5,825 bases of DNA from Actinomycetes bacterium (GTDB lineage: Bacteria; Actinomycetota; Acidimicrobiia; Acidimicrobiales; Acidimicrobiaceae): assembly GCA_021819025.1 (NCBI GenBank), contig JAKASN010000142.1, positions 1 through 5,825 of the forward strand, given 5' to 3'. The position numbers were made by a program, and so were the translations under genes. Positions 1 through 5,420 of this stretch are shown one piece after another. The stretch's first letter is position 1, and the number at the start of each line of letters is the position of its first letter. The notes beneath the pieces are model-generated. The model saw nothing but the letters and a program-made list of their open reading frames with translations, was not told the DNA's origin and made no database searches.

Positions 1-198
1 GCTGGCATAGTAGTCATAGCGATGAACACTTTGACTGACCGGCTGAGGTGAACGGGAGCCGGCCGGGGGGCTTCCTAGCAAGGAGCGGAGCACGCCGATC
101 TTGCCAACCTCTCTTCATCCAGGGTGGGCTCGGGTCGTTCACTTCGGGGGCCTGATAGCTGCCTAAAGTAGGAGAAGTTCCGACCTCTAGCGCAGCTT

Positions 199-273
199 GG
201 CTAACCCACGCCGCGACGGGTGTGGAAGAATCAAATAGCTCACCAAGGTTCTTTTCAGGAAGAGGCGTTAGCC
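199..273 (+). promoter_or_regulatory. Possible folded 5' leader enclosing the ribosome binding site of the DedA gene
   Basis: GGCTAAC (199-205) is perfectly complementary to GTTAGCC (267-273). Directly next to the left arm is a hairpin, CCACGCC (206-212) with GGTGTGG (219-225), seven pairs including one G-U and a 6-base loop, so the two helices could stack. The purine-rich AGGAAGAGG (257-265) lies inside the large loop and the second arm ends 7 bases before the GTG start at 281. This is a visual prediction only. A 7-base match over this distance can arise by chance, and no T-run follows the hairpin, so it is not a terminator. Confidence 0.2.
257..265 (+). promoter_or_regulatory. Purine-rich ribosome binding site candidate for the DedA gene
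   Basis: AGGAAGAGG is the only Shine-Dalgarno-like sequence ahead of the DedA frame. It sits 15 nt from the GTG at 281, which is long, but only 10 nt from an out-of-frame ATG at 276 that opens a 20-codon frame ending at 338. The DedA frame has an in-frame TAG at 269-271, so GTG 281 is the earliest possible start; the next in-frame Met is residue 14 at 320, which would cut into the hydrophobic N-terminus. Confidence 0.4.
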
Positions 274-280
274 TTATGGT

Positions 281-976
281 GTGTCCTTTATTACCAACAC
301 GCTTCTCTCGTTGCACGGCATGGTTGCGCTGGCGCTGATCTTTTTGTTGCCCGCGCTGGAATCTTCGGTCTTTGTCGGTTTTATCATTCCCGGGGAGACG
401 GCGGTTATCCTCGGCGGGGTTCTCGCCTACGAGCACCGGGTCTCCTTGCCAGCTGCCATCGCCGCGGGAATACTCGGAGCGATCATTGGTGACAGCGTGG
501 GATATGTGGTGGGCCGGGAGTTTGGCCGACGCATCCTGGACTCGCATACCGGGCGCTTCATCAAGAAGGATCACGTGCGTCTCGCCGAAGAGTTCATTGT
601 GCGGCGCGGCGGCTTCGGGGTTTTCCTCGGTAGGTTTGCGGCGGCGCTTCGTGCCATTATTCCCGGTCTCGCGGGCATGTCAGGGATGCGCTATCGCACC
701 TTTGCGATTTTTAACGTGCTCGGCGGGATCACCTGGGCGACGGCCTATAGCTTGGCGGGATATGCCGCCGGGGCGAGCTTTCGCAAGGTGCAATCTGTCG
801 CCGGAGAGCTCGGCTACCTAGTGATGGGCCTCATCGTGGTTGGGGTCGTAGTGGGGATTCTTATCAAGAAGAGGCGTGAGAAACGACCTTCCCACGTTGT
901 AAGGGCTGAGCCCCAGCCAGAGCGCCACCTCGAGAGTAACGGAGCGGGAGAGCCACCGCTCGGTCCGGAAATTTAG
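281..976 (+). CDS. DedA/SNARE-associated family membrane protein
   Basis: A 231-residue polytopic inner-membrane protein of the DedA family, members of which have been shown to recycle undecaprenyl phosphate across the membrane. Visible family signatures are LESSVFVGFIIPGE (residues 26-39) with acidic residues at 27 and 39, GDSVGYVVGR (70-79), and GRF followed by Arg124 and PGLAG (117-132), matching the GD..GY..G and GRF....R...P..AG patterns; the conserved arginines correspond to 118 and 124. Hydrophobic stretches fall near 14-35, 40-50, 57-78, 112-135, 143-163 and 176-195. A basic KKRREKR segment at 196-202 and a polar tail of about 30 residues follow. The length is normal for the family. 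The start is a GTG, forced by the in-frame stop at 269. The exact lipid substrate cannot be read from sequence. The gene runs into the leftward glycosyltransferase gene with overlapping stop codons. Confidence 0.9.
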   Translation: MSFITNTLLSLHGMVALALIFLLPALESSVFVGFIIPGETAVILGGVLAYEHRVSLPAAIAAGILGAIIGDSVGYVVGREFGRRILDSHTGRFIKKDHVRLAEEFIVRRGGFGVFLGRFAAALRAIIPGLAGMSGMRYRTFAIFNVLGGITWATAYSLAGYAAGASFRKVQSVAGELGYLVMGLIVVGVVVGILIKKRREKRPSHVVRAEPQPERHLESNGAGEPPLGPEI

Positions 977-1896
977 TGCTTGATAGCCTTGGAGTTGCCC
1001 GAGCGACTTTTCAGGCGCGAAATGAGAAATGGCATCGTGTAGATAGAGAAGGCCCGCAGGTGGGCAGAGAATGGTGCGCGGCGCTTCGAACGCATGGCGA
1101 GTTGCGTGGCTTGAGCTAGATCGCGGTTCAAGAGAGCTGCGACGACAAATCTCTGGTTGTGCCAGGCGGACAGAGTCGAGATGAAGTGTGGCGAGAAGTA
1201 GCCTTGGGTGGCTTCGCGGTCCATGATAACTTCGGCGAGGAGGGCAAGTTTGCGCAAGTTTTTCGATACGCCCCCTGGGTTATCGCGGTAGACCACCAGG
1301 GGAAGCCGGATGAGGATTCCCGAGGCCTGCTCGGCAATTCGCAGCCAGAGGTCCCAATCTTCAGCAGCGTCGAGATCGGGGTTGAACCCGCCCGCCGCCT
1401 CAAGTGCTTCGCGTCGGGCTAGTACCGTGGAGGTTTGGTAGCGATTCAGCACCGCTATTTCTGAGGCGTAGACGCGGCGAACCCGAGGGTTTTCGCTGGC
1501 GTAGGTGTTCTTTTTATCGCGCGACCAGTCCGTGGCGATGACGGCGGCATCAGCGAAGTTCTCCATGGCAACCAGTTGCATGGCGAGTTTGTCGGGGTGC
1601 CAGAGGTCGTCGCCGTCCAAGAACGCGATCCACTCCCCTCGTGCCGCTGCGAGGCCCCGATTTCGTGCCGCAGAAGGGCCGCGATTTTCTTGAACTATCA
1701 AGGAGACTTTGTCGCCGAAACTCTCGATCACCTCTGGGGAGGCGTCGCTAGAACCATCGTCAACGACGATGATCTCCTCGGGTGGATGTGTCTGGGCGAG
1801 CACCGAGTCGATGGCTGCGCCGATGGTGTCAGCGGAGTTATAGCAAGTGATGATCGCAGAGATCGAGGGAGCCGTCTCGATGCGCTTGCTCTGCAC
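973..1896 (-). CDS. Family 2 glycosyltransferase (GT-A fold)
   Basis: A 307-residue soluble, presumably cytoplasmic or membrane-peripheral, inverting glycosyltransferase. The GT2 domain starts almost at once: ISAIITCYNSADTIGAAIDS (12-31) is the N-terminal strand and helix, VVDDGSSD (44-51) the nucleotide-binding acidic motif, AARNRG (76-81) the conserved loop, DGDD (94-97) the metal-binding DxD, and AEDWDLWLR (178-186) carries the catalytic-base ED motif. No transmembrane segment is evident. The C-terminal 100 residues are helical and basic, with no family I can name. Donor and acceptor sugars cannot be assigned. The GTG start abuts the TGA of the upstream murE-like gene, in the same frame, with only weak Shine-Dalgarno character before it, so translational coupling is likely. 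Its TAA overlaps the DedA stop on the other strand. An envelope-glycan role is inferred from the neighbours only. Confidence 0.9.
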   Translation of the reverse strand: MQSKRIETAPSISAIITCYNSADTIGAAIDSVLAQTHPPEEIIVVDDGSSDASPEVIESFGDKVSLIVQENRGPSAARNRGLAAARGEWIAFLDGDDLWHPDKLAMQLVAMENFADAAVIATDWSRDKKNTYASENPRVRRVYASEIAVLNRYQTSTVLARREALEAAGGFNPDLDAAEDWDLWLRIAEQASGILIRLPLVVYRDNPGGVSKNLRKLALLAEVIMDREATQGYFSPHFISTLSAWHNQRFVVAALLNRDLAQATQLAMRSKRRAPFSAHLRAFSIYTMPFLISRLKSRSGNSKAIKH

Positions 1897-3399
1897 TCAG
1901 CGACCGATCTCAGCCATGCTGGCGTGGAAGAGCGATTCGGCCACTTGGCGTACCACTTCGCGATCGTCGAGATGGATTTGACTTAGCCCAACTCTGATCG
2001 AAGTCTCATGCCCCCTCCCTACGATGATCACCGCATCGGCGCTACCGGCGTGCGAAAGCGCAAAGGAGATTGCCTCGGAACGGGAGAGCTCGATGTGGAC
2101 GTGGCGAGATGGCACGTCCAAGGTACCCAGTAGCAGTTGAGCGATGATGTCGTGGGGGTTCTCGTCTCCGGGGTTGTCGGTGGTCAAGATGGCGAGATCC
2201 GCTCCGGCGAGTGCGCGTCCCAGCCAGGGCCGCTTGAGGCGGTCGCGCCCACCGCGAGCTCCTCCGACGACTATCACTCGCCCATCGGGACCGAGCAAAG
2301 AACGTACCGTGGAGATCAAATTAGAGATGGAGTCCGGCGTGTGGGCGTAATCGACCACCACCATGGAGGGCTGACCTGCCTCGATGAGCTGAAAGCGCCC
2401 TGCCACCGAGTCGCACCCCTCGATGCCCGCTCTCGCTTTGTCCGGGTCAGCTCCGAGCTCAATTGCGGCTGCATATGCCGCCGTGGCATTGAGAGCGTTG
2501 AAGCTACCCACGATCTGGGTGGAGAGAGCAATGGCCTTGCCTCGGTGGCGAAGCGTGAAGGCGGTTCCTTGGTGGCTTACTTTGACATTCTCCACCACGT
2601 AATCGGCATCGGGATTGGTTCCGTAGGTGACATGGTCAATGCGAAGCTGGCTGGCAAGGCGGACTCCCCAAGGGTTGTCGATGGCGATGATGCCAAAGTC
2701 GCAGCGCGAAGGTTCGAAGAGCTGTGCCTTGGCAAAGTAGTACTGCTCCATGGTGCCGTGGTAATCGAGATGCTCCGGGGTGAGATTGGTAAAGATGCCA
2801 ACGCGAAAGTGCGCGGCGTCAACTCTGCGTTGGTCGAGTCCGTGCGAGGAGACCTCCATCGCAACCGTCTCGACGTTGTTCTCCACCATGTCGGCGAGCA
2901 TTGCCTGGAGATCGGGCGCTTCGGGTGTGGTAAAAGTGGAGGGATACCGCTTGCTTGCGGAGCGAAATTCAATGGTGCCGATGATTCCGGTGCGAGTTCC
3001 CGCCTCGCTGAGCGCCGCATCAAGGAGAAAGGAGGTGGTGGTTTTGCCATTGGTCCCGGTGATACCCACCAAGTTGAGACGCCGAGAGGGATCTCCGTAG
3101 ACCAAGCTCGCTGCAGCTCCGAGTGCTTGGCGCACCGAAGGAACCACAAGCTTGGGAATGTAGCTGGGGAGATTCGGGGTGTCAAGGTACTTCTCGGCAA
3201 TCATGATCGCCGAAGCGCCGAGTTCGATGGCGTCGGAGGTGAAGCTGATACCGTTTTGGAGCGACCCGCGCATCGCGGCGAAGAGGTATCCTTCAGCAAT
3301 TCTGCGCGAGTCGTGGCTTATTCCGATGACACTGACGTCTGGACCGACCAAATAGGATCCGGAGACCCGATTTGCGATCTCAGAGAGCATTACTGCCAC
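1897..3399 (-). CDS. murE: MurE-type UDP-N-acetylmuramoyl-tripeptide ligase with variant specificity motif
   Basis: A 500-residue cytoplasmic Mur ligase, close to the 495 of E. coli MurE, which adds the third amino acid to UDP-MurNAc-L-Ala-D-Glu using ATP. The N-terminal UDP-binding domain shows DSRRIAEGYLFAAMRG (30-45). The central domain has Walker A GTNGKTT (115-121), TTPEAPDLQ (157-165), EVSSHGLDQ (182-190), FTNLTPEHLDYHG (203-215) and YYFAKAQLF (220-228), whose Lys224 matches the carbamoylated lysine of E. coli. The C-terminal domain has VVDYAHTPDS (348-357), a glycine-rich GARGGRDRLKRP (380-391), TTDNPGDENP (406-415) and GRGHE (461-465). The DAP-recognition motif DNPR is here DNPG, with Gly411 where DAP enzymes have Arg, so the added residue may not be meso-DAP. 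The start is GTG at 3399, supported by GGGAAAG seven bases upstream; an in-frame TAA at 3403-3405 rules out a longer protein, and an ATG three codons in (3390) is the alternative. Family assignment is firm; substrate is open. Confidence 0.93.
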   Translation of the reverse strand: MAVMLSEIANRVSGSYLVGPDVSVIGISHDSRRIAEGYLFAAMRGSLQNGISFTSDAIELGASAIMIAEKYLDTPNLPSYIPKLVVPSVRQALGAAASLVYGDPSRRLNLVGITGTNGKTTTSFLLDAALSEAGTRTGIIGTIEFRSASKRYPSTFTTPEAPDLQAMLADMVENNVETVAMEVSSHGLDQRRVDAAHFRVGIFTNLTPEHLDYHGTMEQYYFAKAQLFEPSRCDFGIIAIDNPWGVRLASQLRIDHVTYGTNPDADYVVENVKVSHQGTAFTLRHRGKAIALSTQIVGSFNALNATAAYAAAIELGADPDKARAGIEGCDSVAGRFQLIEAGQPSMVVVDYAHTPDSISNLISTVRSLLGPDGRVIVVGGARGGRDRLKRPWLGRALAGADLAILTTDNPGDENPHDIIAQLLLGTLDVPSRHVHIELSRSEAISFALSHAGSADAVIIVGRGHETSIRVGLSQIHLDDREVVRQVAESLFHASMAEIGR

Positions 3400-3406
3400 G
3401 ATTTAG

Positions 3407-3413
3407 CTTTCCC
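3407..3413 (-). promoter_or_regulatory. Ribosome binding site of the murE-like gene
   Basis: Read on the reverse strand the sequence is GGGAAAG, seven bases before the GTG at 3399. The same site would be 16 bases from the alternative in-frame ATG at 3390, so it favours the GTG start. Confidence 0.45.
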
Positions 3414-3434
3414 ATCCATCGAGCTACCTAGTTG

Positions 3435-3440
3435 ATCCTA
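3435..3440 (-). promoter_or_regulatory. Weak -10 candidate for the murE-like operon
   Basis: Reverse-strand TAGGAT fits the TANNNT pattern of actinobacterial -10 elements and would give a 5' leader of roughly 30 bases. The hexamer 17 bases further upstream (TCTCAA) is a poor -35, so this is a suggestion only. Confidence 0.2.
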
Positions 3441-3647
3441 AAGGCTAACCGCGAAAGTTGAGAACCAAAGAAGTTTCTACGTTGACATCGAAACTATTTG
3501 CCGACTCGCAGCGGCGACCCGTTTCGGATCTTGCGGCCAAAAGTTGCTTGGGGAGACGAAGCTTCGGGGATGCGGATCTCGCCCGATAACGCCTGCAGCC
3601 GACACTATTGCGCCAGGTCAACCTTTTGGACGAGGGTCGATTTCATT

Positions 3648-3674
3648 CTTTGGGCTCATCTCTTGGCACCAAAG
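3648..3674 (+). other. Small hairpin in the leader of the ABC ATPase gene
   Basis: CTTTGG (3648-3653) pairs perfectly with CCAAAG (3669-3674) across a 15-base loop, six bases ahead of the ribosome binding site TAGGG. It is short and may be accidental. Confidence 0.2.
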
Positions 3675-3693
3675 CAGGCTTAGGGTTGCAAAT

Positions 3694-4620
3694 ATGACTA
3701 ATGAACCTGCGGTAAAGACGCAAAAGCTCACCAAGACCTATGGGGACAAGGTGGCTGTTGACTCGGTGGATCTGGTTATCCCGCGCGGAGTAGCCTTTGG
3801 ATATCTCGGGCCTAACGGGGCGGGCAAGACCACCTTGATCAGGATGCTCCTCGGCCTCACCCCGGCTACGTCGGGCTCGATGTGGCTCTTGGGCAAGCAG
3901 TTGCCCAAGGAGCGTTCCGAGGCTCTATCAAAGGTGGGAGCCATCGTAGAGGAGCCAAGATTCCACGAGTACCTCACCGGGCTGGAGAATCTGCGCGTGG
4001 CTGCTTCAGTGCGCGGTCCCGATGCATTCGCCCGGATCTCTGAGAGCCTCGATCGCGTCGGTCTAAGCGCGCGGGCAAGCGACAAGGTGGGCTCCTACTC
4101 GCTGGGCATGCGCCAACGCCTGGGAATTGCGCGCTGTCTGCTCAACGACCCTGAACTGCTGATCCTCGACGAACCCATGAACGGTCTCGACCCGGCGGGA
4201 ATTATGGAGTTTCGCCACCTCATCCGCTCGTTTGTCTCTGAGGGACGTACCGTGGTGATCTCCTCGCACCTTCTCGATGAGATCGAAAAGACCTGCGATG
4301 CGGTGGCAATTGTGGATCGCGGCCACATCGTCAAGCAAGGGTCGATCGACGAGATGCGCGGGAGGCCCTCTGGCCAAGTGACCATCGAGGTCGGCGAGCC
4401 GGATCTCGCCCTGAGTTTGCTTTCACGCCTCGACTACGTCTCGAGCGTCGAAGTGGTCGGTGGGGGAGAGCTCAAGTTTGACCTCAGAGGAGACGCCACA
4501 TCCGCAAAGGTAAACGCCGCGCTGGTAGGTGCGGGGATCTCCGTTGAGCGTCTCGAGCCCGCCAAGGCCACCCTCGAGGACGAGTTCCTCGCGGTGACTT
4601 CAAATATGGGTATTCACTAG
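3694..4620 (+). CDS. ABC transporter ATP-binding protein, bacitracin/lantibiotic-exporter-like
   Basis: A 308-residue cytoplasmic ATPase that should power the permease encoded next. Motifs in order: Walker A GPNGAGKTT (39-47), the Q-loop region VGAIVEEPRF (81-90) with Glu86 in place of Gln, LTGLENL (94-100), the signature YSLGMRQRLGIA (135-146), Walker B LLILDEP (155-161) and the H-loop SSH (190-192). A C-terminal domain of about 80 residues follows, as in BcrA/DrrA-type exporters. Start choice: ATG 3694 is preceded by TTAGGG eight bases away and gives the usual N-terminus (KTQKLTKTYGDKVAVDSV); a TTG at 3544 in the same frame would add 50 unrelated residues. The permease begins 16 bases after the stop, so the pair is cotranscribed. 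The Q-to-E change is known from lantibiotic-immunity ATPases (the E-loop), so export of a peptide antibiotic or other amphiphile is a reasonable inference; the real substrate is unknown. Confidence 0.95.
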   Translation: MTNEPAVKTQKLTKTYGDKVAVDSVDLVIPRGVAFGYLGPNGAGKTTLIRMLLGLTPATSGSMWLLGKQLPKERSEALSKVGAIVEEPRFHEYLTGLENLRVAASVRGPDAFARISESLDRVGLSARASDKVGSYSLGMRQRLGIARCLLNDPELLILDEPMNGLDPAGIMEFRHLIRSFVSEGRTVVISSHLLDEIEKTCDAVAIVDRGHIVKQGSIDEMRGRPSGQVTIEVGEPDLALSLLSRLDYVSSVEVVGGGELKFDLRGDATSAKVNAALVGAGISVERLEPAKATLEDEFLAVTSNMGIH

Positions 4621-4636
4621 GAAGGGATGAATCCAA

Positions 4637-5410
4637 ATGTGGTTCGCACGAAAAATGGTATCTGCCGAAGTCCTCAAACTTCGGCGCAATCGCGGTCAAT
4701 ACTTGACCGCGCTGATTCTCACCGTCGGAGTCGCGGTGGTTTACTTTGCCGTCGTGGAGGGATTCCACCTCTATAATTCCGCCTCGCACGGGCCGGCGGG
4801 TGGTGCCTCGAACTTCGCCAACGCCATCAACGTCCTCACCTTTATCGGTTCCACCGCGGCGATCATCATCGGGGCGAGGGCGGGATCGATCGACCAGAGT
4901 ACCGGAGTATTTCGGGATCAAGTCGCCACCGGGCGTTCCCGGGCAGCGCTCTTCGGAGCCCGGGTGGCGGGATCGATCCTCTTCTTTCTCCCCTTTATCC
5001 TGGTGGCCCTAGGTGTGACCGTGGTTGCCACCCTTGCGTTGCATGGCAATCTCGCCAATCCCACTGCGAGCACCATACTCTCGAACTCCGCGGTGACCAT
5101 CGCGGTTACCCTGTTCAACCTCCTCCTGGCGCTGGGTTTTGCCAGCCTTACCTTGTCGCGCTCGATCACCGTTGGTGTGTTGCTGGTCTGGACTCTCTTT
5201 GCCCAGCGCCTCATCGTCAACATCACCGTTCTCGGCTCGCTTCGCAAGGGGATTCCCTTGGTGGCACAACACGCTCTTCACGCGGTGCGCGGCGGGCCTT
5301 TTGCCACTTCGATCACCGAGAGCTTCACTGCTGGTGTGATCGTCCTTCTCGCCTGGAGTGTTGCGGCCCTCGCGGTGGGGGCGTGGCGCACCATGACCAT
5401 GGATGCCTAA
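4637..5410 (+). CDS. ABC-2 type transporter permease
   Basis: A 257-residue integral membrane protein that forms the channel half of the exporter with the preceding ATPase. Six hydrophobic segments can be seen near residues 24-42, 64-82, 110-136, 150-172, 175-198 and 230-250. The N-terminus (AEVLKLRRNRGQYL, 10-23) is a basic amphipathic stretch typical of this family, and the loop after segment 2, STGVFRDQVATGRSR (88-102), matches the coupling segment pattern GT.R..L..G.SR of ABC-2 permeases. ATG 4637 is preceded by AGGAAGGG ten bases away, which overlaps the end of the ATPase gene; Met7 (4655) is a less likely alternative. A strong 9-bp inverted repeat falls on codons 19-25. The length and topology suggest a complete subunit that acts as a homodimer or with another small permease. 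Substrate is not readable. Confidence 0.87.
   Translation: MWFARKMVSAEVLKLRRNRGQYLTALILTVGVAVVYFAVVEGFHLYNSASHGPAGGASNFANAINVLTFIGSTAAIIIGARAGSIDQSTGVFRDQVATGRSRAALFGARVAGSILFFLPFILVALGVTVVATLALHGNLANPTASTILSNSAVTIAVTLFNLLLALGFASLTLSRSITVGVLLVWTLFAQRLIVNITVLGSLRKGIPLVAQHALHAVRGGPFATSITESFTAGVIVLLAWSVAALAVGAWRTMTMDA
4691..4711. repeat. Perfect 9-bp inverted repeat inside the permease gene
   Basis: CGCGGTCAA (4691-4699) and TTGACCGCG (4703-4711) are exact reverse complements separated by TAC. It falls exactly on codons 19-25 (R-G-Q-Y-L-T-A), symmetric about the Tyr codon, 54 bases after the start codon. It could fold as an mRNA hairpin with a 3-base loop or act as a dimeric-regulator operator; it may also be chance. 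Confidence 0.6.
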
Positions 5411-5420
5411 CATCTAGACC

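Larger units (their letters stand above)
1..280. other. Non-coding leader region upstream of the DedA gene
   Basis: No convincing gene lies here. All three forward frames entering from the left edge stop within about 50 bases, and the long open frame on the reverse strand is antisense to the DedA gene and resembles no family I know. Several short complementary segments are visible: CCGGCT (39-44) with AGCCGG (57-62); GCAAG (78-82) with CTTGC (100-104); and the pairings at 199-273 described separately. I could not match the region to a known riboswitch or T-box; one stretch near 121 (AGGGTGG) resembles the T-box core but the rest of that motif is absent. No clear -35/-10 pair was found. It probably carries the promoter and 5' untranslated region of the DedA gene. 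Confidence 0.5.
3400..3693. other. Divergent intergenic region between the murE-like and ABC operons
   Basis: These 294 bases separate two operons transcribed away from each other, so both promoters should be here. A forward frame is open from TTG 3544 into the ATPase gene, but its 50 extra residues (ending WHQSRLRVAN) resemble no ABC domain, and the usual ATPase N-terminus begins at ATG 3694. Visible elements are a reverse-strand TAGGAT, a forward TTGACA (3482-3487) lacking a good -10 at 16-19 bases, an imperfect operator-like pair AGTTTC (3472-3477) and GAAACT (3490-3495) around that TTGACA, and a 6-bp hairpin at 3648-3674. I see no RNA gene. Confidence 0.5.

Noticed and set aside
1..17. 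Possible start (ATG at 17-15, reverse strand) of a gene running off the left edge
   Set aside because: Only five codons are visible and no good ribosome binding site precedes it; it cannot be supported.
118..135. T-box-like AGGGTGG sequence
   Set aside because: The conserved continuation of the T-box core is missing, no terminator or aminoacyl-tRNA-linked gene follows, and the gene downstream is DedA.
14..574. 186-codon open frame on the reverse strand over the leader and the DedA gene
   Set aside because: It is antisense to a clear DedA gene, shows no recognisable domain or codon bias, and is rich in charged and polar residues as expected of a shadow frame.
2137..3435. 432-codon forward frame antisense to the murE-like gene
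   Set aside because: It mirrors a well-supported Mur ligase with every family motif; the long frame is a by-product of GC-rich codon use.
3482..3510. TTGACA as a full sigma-70-type promoter for the ABC operon
   Set aside because: No TANNNT-like hexamer occurs at 16-19 bases downstream, so it was not listed as a promoter by itself.
3544..3693. 50-residue N-terminal extension of the ABC ATPase from a TTG start
   Set aside because: The extra residues match no ABC domain, and ATG 3694 has a properly spaced TTAGGG and gives the normal family N-terminus.
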